Source of the DNA: Granulicella sp.
GTDB lineage: Bacteria > Acidobacteriota > Terriglobia > Terriglobales > Acidobacteriaceae
Assembly: GCA_027335345.1 (NCBI GenBank)
Contig: DAHWOF010000130.1
Location: forward strand, 1 to 38,199
Reading direction: 5' to 3'
Length of the DNA: 38,199 nt
This document shows, piece after piece, positions 28,013-38,199 of this stretch (the first letter of the stretch is position 1; each line of letters begins with the position of its first letter). The notes under the pieces are model-generated. The model was not told where the DNA came from, searched no databases, and saw only the letters and a program-made list of their open reading frames with translations. The position numbers were made by a program, and so were the translations under genes.

Positions 28013-29173
28013 TCAACGGTCCACCTCACCCAAGACGATATCCACGCTGCCCAGGATGATGACGACGTCAGAGACGTTGTGACCCAGGCACATCTGTTCG
28101 AGCAGGGTGAGATTGATTAGGCTGGGCGGACGCACCCGGTAGCGGTAGGGATTGGGTCCTCCATCGCTGATGAGGTAAAAGCCCAGCTCGCCCTTAGGGG
28201 CCTCTATCCGCCCGTAGGCCTCACCCGCCTTGGGCCGGAAGTTACGTATCTTGGTGTTTGGATCCATGATGGGGCCGGACGGCAGATCGCGCATCGCCTG
28301 CTTGAGGATCTCGATGGACTCACGCATCTCCAGCAAGCGCATCATGTAGCGGTCGTAGACGTCCCCATGCTCGCCGAGAGGAACCCGGAAGGAAAACCGA
28401 TCATAGATGCCGTACTTGTCCACTTTGCGGAGATCGTAGTTGACCCCCGAAGCCCTGGCCATCGGACCACTGATTCCGGCGTTGATGGCCTGTTCGCGGG
28501 TGACGATGCCGATGCCCTGGGTGCGCGCCATCAGGATCTCGTTGGTCCGCAGCAGCCGTTCAAACTCATCTAGGAATCGCGGAAATCCGTCCACGACCTT
28601 CTGGGCATGCTCCATCCACCCGGAGGGAAGGTCGCGGCGGCAACCTCCGAAGCGCATGTAGTTGCACATCATGCGTGAACCTGTGAGGGCTTCAAAGAGA
28701 TCCAGAATCTTCTCCCGCTCGCGGAAGGCGTACATCAGGGGAGTACCGCTGGCCCCCATATCCTGCAACAGGAAGCCAATCAGGCCGGCGTGGTTCTGCA
28801 GCCGGGTCAGCTCACCTGTGATGACGCGCAGGTACTCGGCGCGCTCCGGCACGGGAATGCCGGCCAGTTTCTCCACGGCCAGTGCATAGGCCCAGTTGTT
28901 AGTGATGGAGCAGATGTAATCCAGGCGGTCGGTGTAGGGCATGGAGCCCAGATAGGTCTCATGCTCAGCGATCTTCTCGTGATTGCGGTGCAGGTAGCCA
29001 AAGACAGGCTTCAGCTTGACCACACGTTCTCCATCCAGCACGATGTTCATTCGGAAGACGCCGTGTGTGGAGGGGTGATGGGGTCCCATGGAGATCTCCA
29101 GCAGATCGCCGTGGAGATGGTCGTTGGCCGGCTGGGAGATGGTATCGATGGAGACTTCGGTCAGAACGCTCAT
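28013..29173 (-). CDS. nuoD: NADH-quinone oxidoreductase subunit D
   Basis: [53 protein letters not shown]; no [NiFe] CxxC pairs. Confidence 0.95.
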   Translation of the reverse strand: MSVLTEVSIDTISQPANDHLHGDLLEISMGPHHPSTHGVFRMNIVLDGERVVKLKPVFGYLHRNHEKIAEHETYLGSMPYTDRLDYICSITNNWAYALAVEKLAGIPVPERAEYLRVITGELTRLQNHAGLIGFLLQDMGASGTPLMYAFREREKILDLFEALTGSRMMCNYMRFGGCRRDLPSGWMEHAQKVVDGFPRFLDEFERLLRTNEILMARTQGIGIVTREQAINAGISGPMARASGVNYDLRKVDKYGIYDRFSFRVPLGEHGDVYDRYMMRLLEMRESIEILKQAMRDLPSGPIMDPNTKIRNFRPKAGEAYGRIEAPKGELGFYLISDGGPNPYRYRVRPPSLINLTLLEQMCLGHNVSDVVIILGSVDIVLGEVDR

Positions 29174-29823
29174 CTTGCTTCCTCTGCTCCGGATAGTGCT
29201 TCCTGCGCCGCGTAATGGGCTTGGGTTCGCCTGAGCACCTCATCGTGGGCGGTTGGTTCGTACTCATAGTCATCCGGATCGACGTAGTCTTTGCGCATGG
29301 GGTGGTCGGTGAAGTCCTCCCACATCAGCAACCGGCGCAGATCGGGATGGCCGTCAAAGACGATGCCGAACAGGTCATAGACCTCTCGCTCCTGAAACTC
29401 CGCGCTGCGCCAAACTGGGGTCAGGGAAGGGAGGTGAACCCGCTCCGCGCGGTCCCCGGTGCGCATGCGCAGCACCAGAGGACCCTGGCGGTTTTCCTGT
29501 GAAAAAAGGTGGTAGACCACCTCCAGATAGTTGCCTGTGGAGATCTTGACCAGCTCTTCAACCTCCTTCTCCACGCCGTCGACGATCTTCTTCGTCTTTT
29601 GCTTGGAGGAGGTCTCTTTGAGGGGCCAATCGATTCCGGTGACGTTGGAGCAGTAATCAAAGTGTGGGCTGGCGCCGTCTCGCAAAAAGCTGGCCACAGT
29701 CAGGGCATGCTCTGGATCCACAAGCAGAGAGTGCTGGCCGGATGGGCTCGCGTTCGGGAGGATCTCCAGGGAGCAACCGGGTACATTGGCTTCAATTTGA
29801 GATTTAATCTCTTCCAGATTCAT
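29170..29823 (-). CDS. nuoC: NADH-quinone oxidoreductase subunit C
   Basis: [22 protein letters not shown]...[49 protein letters not shown]; start MNLEEIKS chosen. Confidence 0.93.
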   Translation of the reverse strand: MNLEEIKSQIEANVPGCSLEILPNASPSGQHSLLVDPEHALTVASFLRDGASPHFDYCSNVTGIDWPLKETSSKQKTKKIVDGVEKEVEELVKISTGNYLEVVYHLFSQENRQGPLVLRMRTGDRAERVHLPSLTPVWRSAEFQEREVYDLFGIVFDGHPDLRRLLMWEDFTDHPMRKDYVDPDDYEYEPTAHDEVLRRTQAHYAAQEALSGAEEAR

Positions 29824-30445
29824 TTGGGCCTGCATTTGAGATGTTAACCAACGGAGCATGCCAGATGGCGTCGTTCCGTGTAGGGGTAAGGTCGTGCTGG
29901 CCGTATTGCGGCACGACAAACTCGCTCGGCTGTTCCTCCTGGAGATGGCGGGGGCGACCGGGACCGGTGAGCTGCTGCTCGTCGATCTTCCGCTGCAGCA
30001 TCAAAAATGCATCCAACAGCGCCTCCGGACGGGGAGGGCAGCCGGGGATGAAGACATCGACGGGGATATAGCGATCGATGCCCTTGAGCACGTTATAGCC
30101 CTGCTTGAAGGGCCCGCCGGAGATAGCGCATGCGCCCATGGAGATGACGTACTTGGGTTCCGCCATCTGGTTATAGAGACGTACTACCTGCGGAGCCATC
30201 TTTTTGGTGACGGTTCCAGCGACGATCATAAGATCCGCCTGGCGCGGCGAGGGACGAAAGACCTCGGCTCCGAAGCGGGCCAGATCGTAGCGCGCCATGG
30301 TAGTGGCGATCATCTCAATGGCGCAGCAGGCGAGACCGAAGTTGAGCGGCCAGATGGAGCTTTTGCGGCCCCAGTTGTAAAGCTCCTGGAGAGAAGTGGC
30401 GACCACACCTTGGCGCCTCAACTCACTTTTTAGCTGTTCATCCAT
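29804..30445 (-). CDS. nuoB: NADH-quinone oxidoreductase subunit B
   Basis: [77 protein letters not shown] (N2 cluster Cys retained). Confidence 0.96.
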   Translation of the reverse strand: MDEQLKSELRRQGVVATSLQELYNWGRKSSIWPLNFGLACCAIEMIATTMARYDLARFGAEVFRPSPRQADLMIVAGTVTKKMAPQVVRLYNQMAEPKYVISMGACAISGGPFKQGYNVLKGIDRYIPVDVFIPGCPPRPEALLDAFLMLQRKIDEQQLTGPGRPRHLQEEQPSEFVVPQYGQHDLTPTRNDAIWHAPLVNISNAGPNESGRD

Positions 30446-30577
30446 GCCTTAGAACCCTTTGAGCGGATGTTTCAGTTGGTTTTGCAGGACCAAACCGACG
30501 CTACTTGCAGTTTACTTTGATGCTGCAACAGCTGTAGCCCGATGGCTGGTGGATGTTTGAGGAATGCGAACGGTGGA

Positions 30578-30949
30578 TCAGGTCCAGGAGAGTACGTTCT
30601 TCTGCCAGGCCCAGACGAGCCCTTCTACAAGGAGAAGCAGAAACACCAGCATGGAGACGGACTCTGCCACAGTGAAGCCCCCGAACGCGACAGCGAACGG
30701 CAGAAGGAAGACAGCTTCCACGTCAAAGATAAGAAAGATGATGGCGTAGAGGTAATAGCCTGGCTTGAACTTGATCCAGGCATCGCCGTTGGACTCCAAG
30801 CCACACTCATAAATCGCGTTTTTGGTGGGGCCTGCCTTTTGCGGAGAAAACTTTTTGGCCCATACCCATGCCAGAGCCAACGGACCGATGGCGAAAGCCG
30901 CGCCTGCAATCAAGAGCACAATAACCGGAAGGTACATGTGATTCGTCAT
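30578..30949 (-). CDS. nuoA: NADH-quinone oxidoreductase subunit A, first gene of operon
   Basis: 123 aa; KNAIYECGLESNGDAWIKFKPGYYLYAIIFLIFDVEAVFLLPFAVAF. Confidence 0.95.
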   Translation of the reverse strand: MTNHMYLPVIVLLIAGAAFAIGPLALAWVWAKKFSPQKAGPTKNAIYECGLESNGDAWIKFKPGYYLYAIIFLIFDVEAVFLLPFAVAFGGFTVAESVSMLVFLLLLVEGLVWAWQKNVLSWT

Positions 30950-30986
30950 AGCTCATCTTTACTTTACCAGAGACGAAACAAATCAG

Positions 30987-31002
30987 TGTGACATTGATCA
31001 CA
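30987..31002. promoter_or_regulatory. Perfect CRP/FNR-superfamily-like operator TGTGA-CATTGA-TCACA in the nuoA/nifJ divergent region
   Basis: Exact 5+5 bp palindrome with 6-nt spacer centred between two divergent start codons; regulator identity unknown. Confidence 0.6.
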
Positions 31003-31027
31003 ACAGGACGACTCCCAGCCGCTGAGA

Positions 31028-34693
<3,666 letters not shown>

Positions 34694-34701
34694 TAATCGC
34701 A

Positions 34702-34736
34702 CTGCAGATGGTTGCTCCTGAAGGAGACCATTGCAG
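34702..34736 (+). other. Imperfect stem-loop just downstream of nifJ (no U-tract)
   Basis: CTGCA-g-ATGGT-tg-CTCC-TGAA-GGAG-ACCAT-TGCAG, 14 paired positions with two one-sided bulges, starting 8 nt after the nifJ stop codon. Confidence 0.6.
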
Positions 34737-35040
34737 GGCGTCAAGATGCTCCTCAAACCATCACCGAACTGGCGCGGAGCCAGCAAATTCGCCCATTGGA
34801 AAAGTTGAGAAGATAGCCCGAAGGGCGCCGTTTCGCAGGCAAGACAACTTATGAAGATTGAGCATTTCGAGGTGCGGCAAACCCGGCTCGATAGCGAACG
34901 GTTGCGGGGAAGGAATACAATCTCTGGTGGTATATGACGAGCCGGTTGCTATGACGGCTGCGGGAGCGAAACGCGAGTTTTCCTGCCTTCCCGACCATCC
35001 GCAGAACTCTATCGGCGCAACAAGATGGAAGGATTTATCA

Positions 35041-36894
35041 ATGGCTACCACGAATCTCGAAGCTGAGAGTCTGTCCGCAGCAGACTCGATTGTTCACCCC
35101 AAGAAATTGGTGAACGATTTCACCATCCAGGTCGCAACGGTAAACGGATCTGGATCACAGTCCGCGAACAGCATCCTGCTCCGGAGCATCTTTCGAATGG
35201 GGGTTCCAGTCTCCGGCAAGAACCTGTTTCCATCCAACATTGCAGGACTGCCCACGTGGTTTCTGATTCGCGCCAACCGTGATGGCTGGGTGGCGCGCAA
35301 GGGGCACGTGGATCTGCTGATTGCGTTGAATCCAGAGACCGTGTTGGACGATATTCGCAAACTGCCGGCGGGTGGGGCTGCGATCTATGACGAAAGCTTC
35401 TCGATCGGAGACCGTCGCGCCGATGTGGTGTACTATCCCGTTCCCTTCGATCAACTGGTAGCTGCGACCGGGGCGGAGATGAAGGTTCGCAAGCTGATCA
35501 AGAACATGGTCTATGTGGGCGTGGCGGCGCAGCTCCTGGCCATCGACATGAAGGGCCTGGAGAGCATCGTTCGGCAGCAGTTTTCTCGCAAGGCCGCAGT
35601 GGCGGATCTGAACTGGAAGGCGGTTCAGCTCGGTTTTGATTATGCCGCCAGCTCGCTGACCAAGCAGGATGGGCTCATGGTTGAGCCGATGAACGCCACA
35701 CAGGGCAAGATCATCATCGATGGAAATGCGGCCTGCGCCATGGGTGCGATGTTCGCCGGAGTGACGGTGGTGAGCTGGTATCCGATCACTCCGTCAACCA
35801 GCGTGGTGGAAGATCTGATCAAGTACATGAAGAAGTACCGGGTGGAGAAGGACGGCAAGGCCACCTTTGCCATCGTGCAGGCCGAGGATGAGCTGGCCGC
35901 AATGGGGATGGTGCTGGGCGCGGGATGGGGCGGAGCTCGCTCCATGACGGCGACATCCGGACCTGGCATCTCGCTGATGGCGGAGTTTGCCGGGCTCGGA
36001 TACTTTGCCGAGATCCCGGGTGTCATTATTGACGTGCAAAGAACCGGCCCTTCAACGGGACTGCCGACCCGCACGCAGCAGTGCGATATCGCCTTCATCT
36101 CCGGGCTGTCGCATGGCGATACCAAGCACGTGATGCTGCTTCCGGGCTCGGTGAAAGAGTGCTTCGAGCTGGCCATTGAGGCCTTTGACGTTGCGGAGAT
36201 GCTCCAAACTCCTGTGTTCATTCTGAGCGATCTGGATTTGGGGATGAACAACTGGATGTCCGATCCATTCGAATATCCAGAGAAACCGATCAATCGAGGA
36301 AAGGTATTGAACGCGAAGCAACTGGAAGAGTTGGGAGAGTTTGCCCGTTACAAGGACGTGGATGGCGACGGCATTCCTTACCGGACGCTACCTGGGACAA
36401 ACCATACCAAAGCGGCGTACTTCACGCGCGGTACGGGCAAAAATGAGAGGGCGCTGTACTCGGAGAGGCCGGAGGACTATGCGCAGAACATGCAGCGGTT
36501 GGCTCGCAAGTTCGAAACCGCAAAGACCTTGGTCCCCAAGCCTGTACTGAAGGGAACGGGGAAGGAGAAGATAGGCATCATCGCCTTCGGGAGCAGCGAT
36601 CCTGCCGTGCTGGAGAGCCGGGATCAGTTACAACGCGAAGCCAGGATCGAGACCGACTATCTGCGCCTTCGGGCTTATCCGTTTACGCAGGAGGTCAATG
36701 ACTTCGTGGCTCGCCACGAGACCATCTTTGTGGTGGAACAGAACCGCGATGGCCAGATGCGAAACCTGTTGAAGACCGACCTGGATGCATCCGAGGCTGT
36801 CAAGCTGCACTCGATCACCTACTTTGCCGGCCTGCCGATAGAGGCGAGGGTTATTACCGAGGCTATCACCAAATTTGAAGGAGCAAGAAAGTAA
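35041..36894 (+). CDS. korA: 2-oxoacid:ferredoxin oxidoreductase, fused gamma-alpha subunit (2-oxoglutarate:ferredoxin oxidoreductase KorA-like)
   Basis: N-terminal gamma domain (ILLRSIFRMGVPVSGKNLFPSNIAGLPTWF) then alpha domain (GNAACAMGAMFAGVTVVSWYPITPSTSVVEDLIKY...ATSGPGISLMAEFAGLGYFAEIPGVIIDVQRTGPSTGLPTRTQQCD); RBS GGAAGGA before ATG 35041. Confidence 0.9.
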   Translation: MATTNLEAESLSAADSIVHPKKLVNDFTIQVATVNGSGSQSANSILLRSIFRMGVPVSGKNLFPSNIAGLPTWFLIRANRDGWVARKGHVDLLIALNPETVLDDIRKLPAGGAAIYDESFSIGDRRADVVYYPVPFDQLVAATGAEMKVRKLIKNMVYVGVAAQLLAIDMKGLESIVRQQFSRKAAVADLNWKAVQLGFDYAASSLTKQDGLMVEPMNATQGKIIIDGNAACAMGAMFAGVTVVSWYPITPSTSVVEDLIKYMKKYRVEKDGKATFAIVQAEDELAAMGMVLGAGWGGARSMTATSGPGISLMAEFAGLGYFAEIPGVIIDVQRTGPSTGLPTRTQQCDIAFISGLSHGDTKHVMLLPGSVKECFELAIEAFDVAEMLQTPVFILSDLDLGMNNWMSDPFEYPEKPINRGKVLNAKQLEELGEFARYKDVDGDGIPYRTLPGTNHTKAAYFTRGTGKNERALYSERPEDYAQNMQRLARKFETAKTLVPKPVLKGTGKEKIGIIAFGSSDPAVLESRDQLQREARIETDYLRLRAYPFTQEVNDFVARHETIFVVEQNRDGQMRNLLKTDLDASEAVKLHSITYFAGLPIEARVITEAITKFEGARK

Positions 36895-36896
36895 TC

Positions 36897-37943
36897 ATGG
36901 CAACCTCACCCGTCCCATCCACACCTGCGCGGACCAATCAGATCGGCCTTGAGATCCTGGATTACCGCGGCAGCAAGTCTACTCTCTGCGCCGGTTGCGG
37001 TCATAACGCGATCTCCGAGCGTCTGATCGAAGCATTTTACGAGATGGGCGTTCCGCCAGAGGAGGTGATGAAGATGAGCGGCATCGGCTGCTCCTCCAAG
37101 TCGCCGGCGTACTTCATGTCTCGCTCTTTCAGTTTCAACTCCGTGCATGGACGCATGCCGGCAGTGGCGACCGGAGCTCTGCTAGCCAACAAGACCATGC
37201 GGTCGATTGGCATCAGCGGAGACGGGGATACCGTCTCCATCGGGCTTGGGCAGTTCATGCACTTGCTACGCCGCAATCTGCCCATCATTTACATTGTTGA
37301 GGACAATGGAGTGTACGGGCTTACCAAAGGGCAGTTTTCCGCAACCGCCGATATTGGTTCGAAGCTGAAGACGGGCGTTGTCAATGACATGCCGCCCATC
37401 GATATCTGTGCGCTGGCGATCCAGGTGGGAGCTACTTTCGTAGGCCGATCGTTCTCCGGGGACAAGAAGCAGCTCTCCACGATGCTGAAGGCGGCCATTG
37501 CTCACAAGGGAACCGTCTTGCTGGATATCATCTCCCCGTGTGTCACCTTCAATGACCATGAGGGTTCCACAAAGAGCTACAAGTACATGAAAGAGCACGA
37601 TGAGGCAGTCAACGAAGCCGGCTTTATCGCTCCGTTTGAGGATATCGCCGTGGAGTACGATCACAATACCACCGTGGATGTTCAGCTGCATGACGGCTCG
37701 CATCTGCGGCTGCGCAAGATTCATGAGGATTACGCTCCGACCAGCAAGACGGGCGCGATCAGCATGCTCACCGAGGCGCACGATTCAGGCGAGGTCCTTA
37801 CGGGTGTCTTCTATGTGAACCCGCAAGGGATGGATTTTGTGACGCGGCTGAATTTGATTGACGAACCGCTTTCGTTCGCCTCTGAGGCTCGGGTGCGCCC
37901 TGGTCCTGAGGTCCTCACGGCGCTGATGCAAGAACTTGCTTAG
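36897..37943 (+). CDS. korB: 2-oxoacid:ferredoxin oxidoreductase, beta (TPP) subunit
   Basis: STLCAGCGHNAISERLIEAF, SGIGCSSKSPAYF, SIGISGDGDTVSIGLGQFMHLLRRNLPIIYIVEDNGVYGLTKGQFSAT. Confidence 0.92.
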   Translation: MATSPVPSTPARTNQIGLEILDYRGSKSTLCAGCGHNAISERLIEAFYEMGVPPEEVMKMSGIGCSSKSPAYFMSRSFSFNSVHGRMPAVATGALLANKTMRSIGISGDGDTVSIGLGQFMHLLRRNLPIIYIVEDNGVYGLTKGQFSATADIGSKLKTGVVNDMPPIDICALAIQVGATFVGRSFSGDKKQLSTMLKAAIAHKGTVLLDIISPCVTFNDHEGSTKSYKYMKEHDEAVNEAGFIAPFEDIAVEYDHNTTVDVQLHDGSHLRLRKIHEDYAPTSKTGAISMLTEAHDSGEVLTGVFYVNPQGMDFVTRLNLIDEPLSFASEARVRPGPEVLTALMQELA

Positions 37944-37967
37944 ATTGCGACAAATCAACGACAGTGG

Positions 37968-37998
37968 AAGGGCCCTGCCATCATCCGCGGGGCCCTTT
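37968..37998 (+). terminator. Intrinsic terminator downstream of korB
   Basis: AAGGGCCC-N14-GGGCCCTT followed by TCT, 24 nt after korB stop. Confidence 0.7.
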
Positions 37999-38084
37999 CT
38001 CGTATGAACTAGTATAACGACCGGATAAATAGGTAATCAAGCTAGATGCTTGCGCAGCCCGATTCCTGGCATTATAGCTGAGGT

Positions 38085-38199
38085 ATGGGCAGAGGAAAGC
38101 GACTTGAGATTGCGCTAACCCCGCGAGACCGGCGGCATTTGCAGCGGTTGCTCAGGGGTGGATTGCAAGCGGTGCGCACGGTAAAACGCGCTTTGGCGT
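38085..38199 (+). mobile_element. 5' end of a putative IS630-family transposase gene, truncated by window end
   Basis: Translates MGRGKRLEIALTPRDRRHLQRLLRGGLQAVRTVKRALA, resembling the IS630 N-terminal HTH (L-T-P-x-x-R-x-x-L-x-x-L...R..RA); inverted repeats not established. Confidence 0.5.

Noticed and set aside
18293-30949. Membrane-bound [NiFe] hydrogenase / formate hydrogenlyase or Mrp antiporter cluster
   Set aside because: NuoD lacks the paired CxxC motifs of [NiFe] large subunits, and the full NuoA-D/H-N subunit set with quinone-site residues indicates true complex I.
34858-35040. N-terminal extension of korA or a separate small ORF
   Set aside because: The extension does not resemble the KorA gamma domain, while ATG 35041 has a good RBS and starts a plausible protein.

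Overview
This is a GC-rich bacterial chromosome segment. Gene content and protein style suggest Acidobacteriota (Acidobacteriaceae-like); that assignment is inference. There are four blocks. (1) ~0.2-10.3 kb is a chitin/GlcNAc/galactoside catabolism island: BadF-type GlcNAc kinase, SIS-domain sugar-phosphate isomerase/deaminase, DeoR regulator, GH20, NagA, GH18 and GH35. (2) ~10.5-12.0 kb holds a 75-aa small protein and a RibBA with non-canonical active-site positions. (3) ~12.2-18.2 kb is a translationally coupled RND efflux operon (MFP-RND-TolC) plus a small membrane protein. (4) ~18.3-38 kb is an energy-conversion cluster. Its minus-strand respiratory complex I operon reads nuoA-B-C-D-I-H-J-K-L-M-M-N, has two NuoM genes and no nuoE/F/G, and is divergent from plus-strand pyruvate:ferredoxin oxidoreductase (nifJ) and a 2-oxoacid:ferredoxin oxidoreductase (korAB). 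The ~80-bp divergent region carries a perfect TGTGA-N6-TCACA palindrome. My main hypothesis is that this is a co-regulated, ferredoxin-fuelled, extended ('2M') complex I module. NuoL has a longer lateral-helix region, consistent with accommodating a fourth antiporter-like subunit, while one NuoM lacks the conserved TM7 lysine. The window ends in the start of an IS630-like transposase. All calls come from reading the sequence and the supplied ORFs; no searches were run.
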